From assembly GCA_030704615.1 (NCBI GenBank), contig CM060732.1:41275053-41335052 (forward strand): DNA of 60,000 nt. Direction: 5' to 3'. The DNA comes from Takakia lepidozioides (lineage: Eukaryota > Streptophyta > Takakiopsida > Takakiales > Takakiaceae). The position numbers and the translations under genes were made by a program. The notes beneath the pieces were generated by a model. That model was not told where the DNA came from. It searched no databases and worked only from the letters and a program-made list of their open reading frames with translations. This document shows positions 42,422 to 54,327 of the stretch, one piece after another (position 1 is the stretch's first letter; the number at the start of each line of letters is the position of its first letter).

Positions 42422-44023
42422 TCAATTCTCTGTGGAAGGGATATCTCGCACGTCTCTCTCCATCTGAATCCATACTCCATCCTCGTTCCGAATCAAGCCC
42501 TTGTTCTCTAGCTGCCACCACTGTTGAGGAATGTATTTATGCGATACCAGGAAATTCGAGGCTTTGTTGACTAGCGCAATATCACGGCGTGTTCCAAAGG
42601 AGAAGGGGTTGCCTGGACTTTGGTAACCAGCAATCAGATGCAAGTATGCCTCCAGGTTGTGGATGTCGGATGCGCTTGCGTTGGGTCTGAGGTAGGGAGA
42701 GAGTAGATGATCAACCTGCAACTCGACTCCAACATGGCTGTAGGTCCACGGAAAAGAGTCAAACAGATTGTTTATAGCCCTCAAATCCTCATTCAAGATC
42801 AAGCCAGGAACTCGGGGCACAAAGTCGTGCACATTCACAACACGCAGCACCTTCACGCCGAGCTCATCAACCCTGTCGGCGAATGCGGTGTTGCCCACAC
42901 GGGGTCCTGCAAAAGAGAACACCGTGACAGGGATGAGCCCATCTTTGGCGGTGGCTGGGGATGAGGTGGGTGTGGCGGTAGTGAGTTCATTCCACTGTTC
43001 GGGAACACTGGCATTGTCGCTGTGTTGATTAACGCCGGACTCTGCAAGATCGTAGGCACAGATCAAAGCCAGTGCTGCACCCAAGCTGTGGCCTGTAACC
43101 GTGATGCTCAGTTCCTCGCCCTCGTACAGTTTCAGCAACCTCTTCACCTCACTCAGGACCTGCTCACGTGCGCTCCTCTTGTTGTATCGGGTATTTACAT
43201 TTTTCGTTGTGTAGAGGCTAAGAAACCCTTCCTCCAATCTCAGCGTCAGCCACCGTTTGCTGCTAGTGTTTCTTGCGTCAAGGGCCGAGGGCTTCAATGA
43301 GAAGGCCAGATTCGCTGTCCACTCTAGCTTGGTCACCGTACCTCGCCAAGCGATCACGATGTCCCGACGACCCATCTCCTTGATCACTTTCTCGTCAGTG
43401 GCCACTGCTATGAAGCCTATCCAGTTTGAGCTTGTGCTCCAGGCGTCGTTGGCTTGGTTCTTCAGGTTGAAACCCAATTTAATGTCGGTAGTGGCGAAGA
43501 GGTACTTGGTGACTTCGTAGCCCGTGTCTGGAAGACCCACTTTCTCCAGCAATCTCTGCTTGGCATATCTGCAGCTCCCACAGTACTTTGAGTAGGTATC
43601 ATTATCGAAAGCATCATAGCAAGCCTGTGAAAACTCACCATACCGGATCACCTCTTCCCGCAAGTCCTTGTCCATGGGATCGAGTAGACCCTTCCAGCCA
43701 TTCGCCCCGTGTACCTCTCTCCACCTTCTCGCCAGCTGCGTTGATTCGGTCTCCTGAACCACCTTCTCCGCAGTACTAGACAGTTTCTTCTCACTCCCTG
43801 AAGCCATCGGCAACTTGAGAGTTCTACATCTGGGCTTGCTCTCCCACCTCGGTCCTCTCTCACCACTCAGCCAGTCCCCAACATATGTGGATCGGCGGTG
43901 GAGGGTCACCTTCGCGGGAATTGGAGCTTTGACATCACTTCGATGCACCCCCTGCAGACAGGTGCAAGCTGCAATTCCAGCAGAGCTGCCTTGCACCAAG
44001 GCGATCTCCTGTAGCAACAGCAT
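42422..44023 (-). CDS. DAD1-like / PLA1-I class chloroplast acylhydrolase, intronless, 533 aa
   Basis: Lipase_3 family enzyme that releases fatty acids from plastid phospho- or galactolipids. In flowering plants relatives (DAD1, PLA1-I gamma, DALLs) feed jasmonate precursors; the exact substrate here is not known. An N-terminal stretch of about 90 residues rich in Ser, Arg and Lys fits a chloroplast transit peptide. The mature start WREVHGANGWKGLLDPMDKD is diagnostic. Catalytic triad: Ser313 in GHSLG (311-315), Asp400 in VNVHDFVPRVPG, His455 in DIHNLEAYLH. Other blocks: IVIAWRGTVTKLEW (oxyanion region) and FSFAGPRVGN. There is no internal stop and no intron. The first ATG (44,023) is used because the downstream Met at residue 73 would remove the transit peptide. 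Confidence 0.92.
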   Translation of the reverse strand: MLLLQEIALVQGSSAGIAACTCLQGVHRSDVKAPIPAKVTLHRRSTYVGDWLSGERGPRWESKPRCRTLKLPMASGSEKKLSSTAEKVVQETESTQLARRWREVHGANGWKGLLDPMDKDLREEVIRYGEFSQACYDAFDNDTYSKYCGSCRYAKQRLLEKVGLPDTGYEVTKYLFATTDIKLGFNLKNQANDAWSTSSNWIGFIAVATDEKVIKEMGRRDIVIAWRGTVTKLEWTANLAFSLKPSALDARNTSSKRWLTLRLEEGFLSLYTTKNVNTRYNKRSAREQVLSEVKRLLKLYEGEELSITVTGHSLGAALALICAYDLAESGVNQHSDNASVPEQWNELTTATPTSSPATAKDGLIPVTVFSFAGPRVGNTAFADRVDELGVKVLRVVNVHDFVPRVPGLILNEDLRAINNLFDSFPWTYSHVGVELQVDHLLSPYLRPNASASDIHNLEAYLHLIAGYQSPGNPFSFGTRRDIALVNKASNFLVSHKYIPQQWWQLENKGLIRNEDGVWIQMERDVRDIPSTEN

Positions 44024-46295
44024 AGCCGCTCAAGATCTCACCCCGATCTCACACTCCAATGCAGAACTCTCCTCACCTGTACAATCCTCCTCAGACTATC
44101 TTCCGCTACTCACTCTGCAAATCATGCGACTCATCCCACCTGCATGATTCCTTGCAACGGGAGAGTGCACTAAGGCTTCTCTTACTGCGGATGGTTTTGT
44201 AGATTGTGAACAACCAAGTTTTTGCAAGATGGGAGCTGGAATTCAGTACACTGGTAGTGTCACTTTATCATGTTATTGCTAGCAACCTGCCTGTTCTCGG
44301 GGCTAAAAACTGAACCCACCTTGTTTACCTGTCTCTGCTTTTTGTTTTCAGGTGTTTCCTTTTTGCTACCTATGAACTCGTAGTCTGTGCCATTAATTAA
44401 TGTGTCGCCCCTATGCAGCCTCTACAGTACGGGCCTATTATTGCATATTATTGGCTTGAAAGGCTCCTCAGTACATCCTGGTGCTAGATCTTTTGTTTTG
44501 TGTTTGCATGGCCTGATTATAGTGTGATGGCGATGGAGAGTCCTGTTCTAGATGAGTGACCAGTCTAGGACTAGCCAAAGGAGTGGACGTCATGTTGACA
44601 GAAACCATCTTTCCATATGGAATAGGGCCAATTGGACAGAAGCAGCACTTGCCCATTCCCAAAAGGAATAGAACGAAAGGGCCACCTCAGGCACAATGTA
44701 AATCACGGATTCCTCATGAAGAGAAGAAGACAAAAATTTCGATGGGTACCATTTGTCGTTCTGTGGGCTGTAACGTCAGAGGTCAGAACCATGGGGTGTC
44801 TGGACTTAGACACTTTTTCGGTGGGATCAGCGCTCTTTCACCCACGAGCTAGGAACTGCTCGTACGTACTACAGTCTAACCTACCAATGCGAGTTTACAT
44901 GGTGGTGGGTTGTGGGTGGGGAGTTTCCCCGGTTGTTGACTTCGTTTCACTCTCTCGACTCTCTTTAGGCTGTTCCTGACCTCAATGTCATCCTCTCACT
45001 AGATCTCTCTCTCTCTCTCCCTTTTGTTTGGATTTCTTGAACTAAAGTGAAAGGGAGGAATAGAGATGGAGATCAAAGATTGGGCCCCACGTAATTGAGC
45101 AATATGTGATTCCTCAGACTCTAGCTCGGCGTACTTTGTGTACAAGTGGGATCGCCTAGTTTAATTTACGTGTTACTTTGACCTGTCCTCCTGTGTGTTC
45201 CATAAGTTGATGTCGAGCACTTTCGGGGCACTTTCTTCAGACTTGTTGCTCTCCAACGATTTCTGGTCTGATCAAAGGAGACTTACGAAATACGTGAGGG
45301 ACATTCCCGAGTTCGGGGTGGAAATCATTCCTTATTACGTAACTACAGTATGCATTCAAATGTGCATATAGAATGTCGGTATTTCAGCTTACTATGTACC
45401 ATCAAATCTCTTTGAAGGCATTGATTTTGGGGAGCTGCATATATATTTCATGTACATTATCGAGGCTAGACATACTGGTCAGCGTCTTGACAGCAAGTTT
45501 GGAAAAGGAGTTATCGAGGCGTAAAATTCAGATTGACGACGAGGCTGCAACATCGATCCCTGCTGAAGGGAGCGGCGCCAGAAACCAAATCCTAAAATTA
45601 TATGTGCTAATGTTAAGTATGTTCGGCCAGATCCTGGAGCTGGTTTGTTTCAATGGAAGGCAAAAATTTTGTGTTGTTATCAGATTCCACCTGTAAGCCA
45701 TTCTAGATTCCAACTTGGAACACATGTCGCAAAGTTGTATGAGCACTCTGGTCTTCGAATGGAAAAAGTGAAGTGAAGCTGGTCCAAAAGGAGGAGATGA
45801 ACTTCAATAGATTAGCACCCGTGGGCATTTTCGTCACTTGACAGTACAATCCGAACTTGAAGACTTAGAAATTGTATTCAAACTCATTGCGGACGAGTGC
45901 TGGCCGCTTCTTGTCAAGGCGGGTGGGTCCTTTCCCATGGACCATGGCCTGCACCAAGCTGAATTGACGGGCATAAAAGACTGCATGAGGTGATAAATTC
46001 ACTGCTGTCAACTGAGATCAATTCATATACATCAGGTTTGGGCTCAGTTTCACCCATGCTAGATTCTGAAATCGTCCCAGATTGGTGCATTGTTTCTGAA
46101 ATTGTCCCTTCGCTATGTACCTTGCTCAACGTAGAGATACCAATTGATCTTGCTGTGGATCCAGAACCTGTTCTCTGTCAATGTTCTTGCAAAGGGACTG
46201 TAACATGTGTACCAATTATTGAAAGTAAGGGGAAAGTCTCGATACATGTGCACATGAGATGTTTTCGACCCATCTCGCACACACTTTTGAGCACT
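44024..46295. other. Upstream region of the lipase and gene-free spacer
   Basis: The lipase promoter lies in the first kilobase. A CT microsatellite sits at 45,005-45,022. ORFs of 60-115 codons on both strands show no recognisable content. Confidence 0.4.
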
Positions 46296-46420
46296 GGCTA
46301 GCATCTGGGTGAGACGATGAAGAATAAGACTAATTAGTGAGTTGAGGCTGCGAAAGAGCAGCATCAACTCAAGACTTGCTAGACTTTTTCTTCATCGTCT
46401 CACCCACAGTTCAACTAGCC
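46296..46420. ncRNA. Long foldback; candidate small-RNA hairpin or tiny foldback element
   Basis: A 125-bp near-palindrome. The outer stems GGCTAG/CTAGCC are followed by a perfect 19-bp stem (TGGGTGAGACGATGAAGAA at 46,306-46,324 against 46,388-46,406). Partially paired AT-rich arms then lead to an inner stem TGAGTTGA.GGCTGC/GCAGC.TCAACTCA closed by a GAAAGA loop. Length and shape fit a plant pre-miRNA, but a foldback MITE looks the same. The 19-mer is not a conserved miRNA that I know. The transcribed strand is unknown. Confidence 0.4.
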
Positions 46421-48440
46421 TAAAGGAAGAACGTTTGGTAACAGACTGACACCAGTTGCACCTCAGGCTTCCTGGCATGACAAATCTCCACAAGTTCAGT
46501 CCAAGTAGGTGATGGTAGGGAAGGCAGTCTTAGACGTAATTTCAATTCAGTCGCTGGGGACTAAAGACTTCGTCTAGTATACAAGGAATACGCACATCCA
46601 GCTATGGCAGATCGCCGAGCAATCTGAAGCGATCCGGGCCTGAGGCACGTCTTTATACTAAAAATGTAACTGCACAAAGTAGCCACACTGCGTGAAGATT
46701 CCTCGGACTCGGACCGAGGGATCGATGTGACCTCCGGCCTTTGTTCTTTCACGACATGTCAAGCTGTGATGTCTGCAAGCCGTTCTAAGCTAAGCTTCAC
46801 CCAGCAAAGATCATCACAAGTCTGGATGCGGGATACGTTACAGTGCTCCAGATCCTCCAAAGGTGGCCTGAGTTTGACTTCCGAAAATAGATCCACCTCT
46901 TGAAATGCTCGTGGAACAGCGGAGAACCGTTAAAGTTCGGGAAGATTGAATCACTCCGAGCGAGCGAGACTCGCTAGAAACCTGGAACAGCGAGCTGTAT
47001 GCCTGTCAGGACTAAAAGACCAGTTGTTCTATCGATCCTCCGCTTTCTGAATGGCCACTCCCACCCACCCCCCGCGTTGTGAGGCATCATAGAGCTGGCC
47101 ATTTCTACAGCTGCCTACTTCCATTGAGGGCACCCATGTCTCACTATAAAGACCGTCGCACCTTGCTGCTCATACGTGACCTCACCCAAATGAACCTCCC
47201 ACATTCAATGCACCAGCTCTACAGACTCCAACAAGAAGGATGACCCATCTGCTCAACTCACCCTCTGATCCACCCACCATCGCCATTGCATCATATGGAC
47301 ACTCTCCTTCCTAAAATATCACAAGGCACTGTTGATCGGAGTGGGGATGTTCATGAGTGAACCCCGAGTTCAAAGCCTATTGCATGTGAATTTGCGCTCA
47401 TACTAGCTTGAATGCTTCTAAGTGCTTCTTAGTGCGGTATGGATACTGAGAAGAGATGGGGTTTCCTGTTTCCTTCCACCACAGAAACCAAAATAACACA
47501 CAAAATCCATGTCATCTATCTCGATTATTAGGAGAGTGGGCATGATGCAGAAAGAAATAGGGGCTGATAGTGGCTGCATAGATTGTGGAAAGACGAGATC
47601 CAATGGAAGCGCTTGAGAGTGCCCTCTGGGCTTGAGAGCACGAAGCGCGGCGTGTGGGGCCAGTGATGGTGCCAGAATGTGCCACGCAGACAACAATGGA
47701 GGTGTGACAACAGTAGTGACAAGGCGATAATGAGACGGGCCCACTTCCTCCACCGCTGTCTCCTTCTCGGATCTTAGCTTTTCTCCGGAAATCTTGAATC
47801 TCAGGTTGTTTCTATATGTCCTGCTCGTCCCAATGCGTCTTCTTCCGCTTTGGCAGAATGGGTGTTCTAATTGCATTCTTATAAATCCAGATTTGAGCAT
47901 TCTAAACCCGTTATTTGAGTGTGTGTGTATGTCACTGTCAGTTGCTTCAAGCGCATCAGTGATTTCCTACATCTACATCTGTTCGTTCACTCGACAATTC
48001 GGACTATGTCTGTATTGCACCCCTCATTCTTTCCCTCGATCTTGAGCTTCAATCTGATCTTCCTGCTTCTCACCTACCCATCGACTGATCATCTCCTCAT
48101 GGCTGCTTTGCACTATCACTGCAGGTCCGTCCATTTTTGATTTCAATGTCAACGTGCTGAGTATTGTTATGTCAACACATCATCAGGAGTATTTGCTAAA
48201 CTCTTAAGCTCTTGGTTGGGCGTGATACTCGGATCGATTACTTTTTGATCGCTTTGTCGCTGTTTCTTTTTGAGCAATCACTCTATCACGGAACCTCAGA
48301 GCTGGATTTCGCAGCATTTGCTAGTATCAAAACACGTCGTTTTCTTTCTAGGATCAGCTCTGGGGATTTGGAATCCAGCAAGCACGAGCTGCCAGTTTAA
48401 TCTCTAAGTACTTGGGGTTACCATCTGAGCCTAGGTCACG
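46421..48440. other. Upstream region of NECAP
   Basis: No other gene supported. The 5' leader of NECAP probably starts within the last 600 bp. Confidence 0.4.
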
Positions 48441-51400
48441 ATGTCATTCGAAGATGAGGAGTCCATGGAGCACACACTACTCATTGTGAGGGAAGTGTCA
48501 GTATACAAGATCCCGCCGCGAAGCTCGAGCGGTGGCTTCAAGTGTGCGGAGTGGCTTCAATCGGACAAGATTTGGACAGGGAGGCTGAAGGTCATCTCTC
48601 TGAAGGAGAAATGCGAGGTCCGATTGGAGGATCCCAGCACAGGGGAGCTTTTTGCAGCTTGTCCTGTTCTGCCTGGGAAGAGAGACGTGACAGTGGAGAA
48701 TGTGACGGACTCCTCTCGCTACTTTGTACTTCGAATTGATGATGGGAGGGGGAAGCATGCGTTCATCGGCCTTGGCTTTAGTGAGAGAAACGAAGCCTTT
48801 GATTTCAATGTTGCACTCTCAGACCATGAGAAGTATGTGAAAAGGGAGACAGAAAAGGAGGAAGGTGGCCTTGGTGATACCCGCGGCACCCTGTCTCCTT
48901 CGGTGGATTTGCGGTTGAAGGTAGAAACTAACGCTGCACCTAGTTTACTCTGATGTAACCTACTCTATCCTTTCTCTGTCTCCTCTCTGAACCACTCCTC
49001 GATGGTTTGTGAGATCTGAAGGAGCTTACATGTGTAATGGTGACAACTGTACATGGTTGACTGCATTCCACAAACAATTTGATACATTTGCTGCTGTTGT
49101 GTCCATCTTCAGAATGCCAACTGCATTCTTTTGTCTGCTTACAACACTGCTACATAATTGGCAACTTGTGACCTAGAATTCTCCCAAAGAACTGTCTGTG
49201 TTATGTTGGGGTTTCTGTTTCGTAGCAGCTGGCACTTGGTTTTACTACAGTACGTGAATCATTGTCTCCAAGTTTGGGTTATGTGTAGTCATGATACTTC
49301 CACCCTCTCTTCCTCAATTTGGCTTCTGTGTATGCACATCGATGATCCCTAGTAGGGTTTCATACTGTTATGAAGCTTGGGGCTCGGGTTTGTGTCCTAC
49401 ATACACTTGATTGTTGTAAACATAGCCAAGTGGACTGTTGTTGGCTAAAAATATGCTCGCGTCAGGTACGCTCTCCCTCTCTCCTTTCCCAATCTCTGAT
49501 GACTGGTGGTGTAATGATTAGGCATAAATGTCACATTGTCAGATTGGGAGCCAGAGGGGGAGTACTGGATCTAGATAATGTCGAAACTAGCCCTGACTTC
49601 AGCACTCCATTCGCTGTAATCGGATTGTTGTTGGCTGTGTGCAAGGGCAAGGGAACCACACAATGGCTGGGGAAGTTGATATCCTACTGGGGCCAGCCTA
49701 CGTCAGGGAACAGTCATGGATTTGTCTCTGTCTTTCTGTCTGTCTGCTGGCCACCATCAATGGAATGGGCATATTTTCGCCAAAAAGTGGTGACTGCTTC
49801 CAGTGTTGGTTTGCTAACCATGAATGGCTCTAACAGTTGGAGTGATAATTATGGTGCAAATACATCAACTGCAATGGTCTCTGAAGATTTGAGAGTCCTG
49901 TGAGTCACAAAAGTGAGAGTCTCTGTGATGTCAATTGTGTGTGCAGTTAATCTGATAAGACGCATGTAATATCTCCAGGCCATCCTCTCCATTTCTTATC
50001 TCATTTAATAGATGTGGTTTGGCTGTGTAAGCAGGAAGGGGAAACAATCCGAATAAATGTTAAGACAAAATCAGTGTCAGGCACAGGAATGCTATCAAGT
50101 GTGACAGGAACCGGCAGCGTTACTGGTAGCACTGGTCGTATGGTGGCCCCACTGGCACCTCCTCCAGGTGGGGGCCGGATCCGCTCCCCACTGCCACCTC
50201 CACCCAATGATGCCAGACATATTCGCACTGCTGCATCAAACCCACAACACGCCCCTCCTGTCAGGACTGACGCTCCTCCATCCAACACACCGTCAACATG
50301 GGTGTCGGACAGGACACTGGATTTTGGAAGGGCTTCCAATGATGCTTTTACGGATTTGTCTCAGCTTGAGGTAAGTCCAGCAATACTTATGCAGAATCAG
50401 TATAGCTGAAGGGTGTGGAGTGTTGCGGCCTTTGCTTGTGTCTTAAGCCTGGCATTGTTGAGAAACTACGCCCGAGTCTCAGCACAAGAAAAACTTACAG
50501 AATTACACAAATGAACACAAATTCGATCACGATCAGAAGTGGTCAACTTTGTGTTGAACATGTGATTCCTGGTAACAGGGTTATTTATGGTAGGCTGTGC
50601 ATTACTTCATGACTGTTTTGCGTTCCATACTTGCCTGGCTGACAGAAAATCCAAGACTGGCTCCAGGACAGTTAGTATGGAATGGAAACTTTCCTGTTGT
50701 GTCATAGCCAATGTTCCCAGGAAATGACATATGTTCTCCTCTTTGGTGGTGGAGCGCAATTCTATAGTTTTTGGATAAATTTCTATGGTATGTTGAACTA
50801 GCCTAAGGAGTTTAACATGGAACGTAGAAAATGATTCAGTATGGGCATCCTGAAGACAAAATCCATTTTCGATACATTGTCCCGGGTATTATCACCAGAC
50901 AGTGAATCTCTTCAGGAATATCGAGAACATGGTTCCTGCGCCTCTGTTCACCAACTTTGAAAATCTTGAGGCTGAGCCTAAACCCCTGGTCCTGTTGGGG
51001 TCTAACTTTTGGGCTGCTCACTCACAGCAGATTGAGTGCTTGTGTGAAGGCTTTCTAGAGGATATTTGGAAAGCCCGAATTGATTGTTTAAACAAGGTAA
51101 GTCACACTAGTGGAGTGAGCCCCTCTTAAAGGTAGTGCCTATTCCTTATGATCAGTCCCAACTGTGCGGGGGGGCTACAGCCACAAGGCTACGCAAACCA
51201 AGTCTTATGAGTACAGTCTCTCTCTGTCCTGCTGTGAGGTGAATGGCAAAGAAGTGTCGTGGATCTATTCTGATGCTATGTTGAAACAAGAGAAAGAAGT
51301 CGGAGGAGCAGATTTCATTTAGAGATTCCCCATCTTTCTTCCACCTATTGGTTGATGGGCTATGTGTAAATGGCTGTATGTTATATTTTCTTTCTTTCTC

Positions 51401-51531
51401 ATGTTCTCTGTCTAATGTATGTGTGTGGTCCATGCATGTTTTGGATATCTAAACAGTTGAGTTTGCCGGCCACGTCAAAGGCGGGGTCAAGCACAATTGG
51501 CAGTGGTACCGCAGGTTGGGCAGCGTTTTAA
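48441..51531 (+). CDS. NECAP-like adaptin-ear-binding coat protein, 3 exons, 296 aa
   Basis: Endocytic accessory protein that links AP-2 (and AP-1) to clathrin coats at the plasma membrane. Exons 48,441-48,920, 50,035-50,370 and 51,457-51,531 join in phase 0. The N-terminal PH-like NECAP domain (DUF1681) is intact: LLIVREVSVYKIPPRSSSGG, CAEWLQSDKIWTGRLKVIS, LEDPSTGELFAACPVLPG, DSSRYFVLRIDDGRGKHAFI, GFSERNEAFDFNVALSDHEK. Exon 2 supplies EGETIRINVKTK and a Pro/Gly-rich linker ending in DLSQLE. The 75-bp last exon gives LSLPATSKAGS..TAGWAAF, and the terminal WAAF is the WxxF motif that binds adaptin ears. Open reading past each donor gives only short nonsense tails. A LINE fragment lies in intron 2. 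Confidence 0.93.
50838..51110 (+). mobile_element. LINE family A fragment in NECAP intron 2
   Basis: LFTNFENLEAEPKPLVLLGS and the preceding GHPEDKIHFRYIVPG match the minus-strand C-terminal region at 9,440-9,650 (LFTNFEKVEAEPKTQPLL; THFLIHCPG). It is in sense orientation with the host gene. Confidence 0.75.
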
Positions 51532-52779
51532 ACAGATTTCATTGAATTCCTCGTTCTTCAATGTATGTAACTTTCAGTGTTCAGCCCCAGAGTAGTTTGT
51601 TGCAGTGCAGGTGAAAGCGTGAAAGTAGCGAGGACCCAGAACATGTACTTCGTCTCCACCTTTCGAATGTTTTTAGTGAAATTCGAATTCATCTAGGACC
51701 ACACTTGTTCTCCAAGCAGAAGATTTCATGAATTTGTGTCTCGGCTTAATGTCCTGGATTGTCTTCATCAGTCACGCCCAAAACTGAATTATGAGATGGA
51801 CTAAATGACTTACCTGTGAAAATGACTGTCATACTTGTCTTGCAAGAAATCAACAGTGTGATTCGTGAATTTCTATGGAGGTAATGTTTGGACTATATTC
51901 CTCTGTAGAGGTATTATTAAATACACTGACCGCAATGTCATAGGAACTCAACTGGCAGGGATCATCTTTCACAGAAAACAGCTTAACAGTTGTCAATGTC
52001 CTCTTTACCAGACTGATTGAAGTAAACTCCCAGTTCTTGACTTGAAAGTGCAGTGCAGATGCTAAATCCCAGTGGTATACTTAGCTCTGGATAGGTACAA
52101 GTTTTTAGAAAATACCTTTCAGTTTCTCAATAAGCTCTCGCACAGGGAAGAACAGGCTAGGGAAGGAACCTCGTTCAAGGAACCTTGTCAAGATACAACA
52201 GTAGCTCAGGTCTGTAGTACCATGCCTATGATATGGACAAAACATCTTCTAGCAACAGATTAGAGTTGGGTATTTTTTTATGGTGCCACAAGGAGCGAAG
52301 CCATATCTAAGAGAAGTATAGAAGCACTTGATCAAAGGACTTGGTAGTCACTCAATCATAAGGTATCTGATTCTGATATAAGGCATCGGCTACAAGAGAC
52401 TAGCTAACAAAAGTAGTGTGCATCGACCGGATCATGTATAAGGTGTACACATACTCCCGTAAGCTGTCTTACCAGGGCTTAGCTCATAATATCGGCATTC
52501 AAAAGTCCTTTAGATGCTCTATGCTTATTTCAGGTATCATCAAGGATGCCTTACTTTTCATACCCAATCAATCAACCATACTATTGTTGGAGAAGATCAT
52601 ACCTGGCCAAGGGGGATTCATACCCCAAGGCTTTCAGTTCATCATTCCAGTTTGGAATGTGTTTGTTGCCTATCTGCCAAGGCTCCTCAAAAAATATTGT
52701 CAGTACATCAGAATGAGAAGGTGAAACATGAAAGGAGAAGGGTAGATGGTGTGTACAAAAACCACTAAGTACACTAATC
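51532..52779. other. 3' region of NECAP and spacer
   Basis: No gene supported; an ORF at 52,416-52,724 shows no family features. Confidence 0.4.
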
Positions 52780-52930
52780 AGATAAAGAGAGGGAAGATAT
52801 ACATGTCATGTCAAGACATGGACAAAGACCACTAAGGTCATTGTCATTGAAAGACAAAGCAGCCCTTTACAGGGCGCCATCTAACAACCACTTCCATGTT
52901 TACCATCTCATTTGAATATCCCATTACATT
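52780..52930 (+). mobile_element. LINE family A related segment
   Basis: AGAGAGGGAAGATA..CATGTCATGTCAAGACA and the following CACTAAGGTC..TTGTCA and GGCGCCATC..AACAACCA are similar to 9,935-10,050, next to the LINE copy in the CACTA element. Confidence 0.5.
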
Positions 52931-52969
52931 TCAGGGTATCTGAAAAAACAGGGTGGGAGGGTGGGATTC

Positions 52970-53960
52970 TTGGTCAATCATATTATGAAAGCACCATAGT
53001 TTGACATACAACGATCACCACCATACTTGCCGATTGTAACATCATTTCAAAAACCAGATTGCAGGTCTGGAGATAAATCTCGAGAGCCAAGCACATAGTA
53101 CTTTAAATTGCAATTGAAATAGCAAGCCATACATGTCTTAAGCATTTGCCTGTTGACATAATGATTCCTCATTTTTTGTTGACATGGGTCAAGCCTTACA
53201 TAATCCAGTTCTTGAGCCATTCATCTTCCTAAAAAGGCATCTTGTGTTGGCTTGAAACCGATCTATCAGTGCCAAGACACATGCAAGATTCATAAAGTAG
53301 AAACGGGGCTGAGTTTTTTCAGGCATATGCAAGCCTGGATTGGTATTCCAGGGCCTCATAAACAGCTCTGCTAGGGTAAAAAACAAATAACTCAGAATTC
53401 CAGGTCAATCATATCATGAAAGCACCATGGTTTAATAAAAAATTCCCCTATACTTGCAGATTGCACCTTCATTTCAGAAACCAGATTGCAGGTCTGGAGA
53501 TAATCTCCAGAACCAAGCCCTTCAAGCAACAAGTGTCTTTCTTGCTTAGTTTTATCTAAGTAAGAATATCTCTACACCTAGCAAGGTGTATCATGACCAG
53601 GTTTAGGCCATGAAAAAATATTTAAAACTGTCATGCTAGGCTACTTGCTGGACCATAAAGGTTACTGTTTTAGAATCTAGTTTTTGAATAAGTCGCCTTC
53701 CTAAAAAAACAGCCAACCTGAAGGTATCATAGCATTGCAAATGAATGAGCAAGCATTACATGCAATGACATGGCTTATTTGAGTCTCTGTAAGGAGCTGC
53801 AGGTCTGGAATGGAATTCCAGGACTTTATGATCAAAACTCTGCGAGGGTAGAAGGTAAGAAGCACACTACCAGCAAGCAGGTCTTGAAAATCAAAATTAT
53901 GATGGGGCCAGGTCCGAAGGTGCTTCAGTGCCAAGTCATAGGCAAGACTTCTAACAACAC
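52970..53960. repeat. Degenerate direct repeats
   Basis: GGTCAATCATATTATGAAAG with CAGATTGCAGGTCTGGAGAT (52,980-53,080) recurs at 53,402-53,505. A block around GGAATTCCAGG.C.T.AT.A (53,340-53,376) recurs at 53,812-53,852. The unit is about 420-470 bp and repeated at least twice. Non-coding. Confidence 0.65.
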
Positions 53961-54327
53961 AAAACACATGGCTGAGTACCCTCAAGATTCATGGCTACAG
54001 TTTCCCACAATTGGGGCCATCGTTTGAAGAGATGGATTATACTACAGATCATGCAAGATGGTGCATGAAGATGGAAGAAGCATGAAGCCAGTGCCTTTAA
54101 TTGTGTAAGAGGTGAAAGTATAACACTGCCTTACGAAAACAATGGGATATCATGACATGGAAATAAGTAAGGCATCAGATATCCTACCAAATACTGCATA
54201 TCAGCTGATAGCATATGGCCACACATTAGACTATCAACAATGCTGTGTCCTTTGGCTCTAGAGCCACACCAGACATGGCAATTTCAATATTGTCTCTTCC
54301 CATGCATCCACCCACATTGCTTATTTG

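Noticed and set aside
47418-47900. Minus-strand ORF of 160 codons before NECAP
   Set aside because: No recognisable content and located in the likely NECAP leader; overlapping frames are equally open.
52416-52724. ORF of 102 codons
   Set aside because: Hydrophobic but with no family similarity, in repeat-rich DNA next to LINE sequence.
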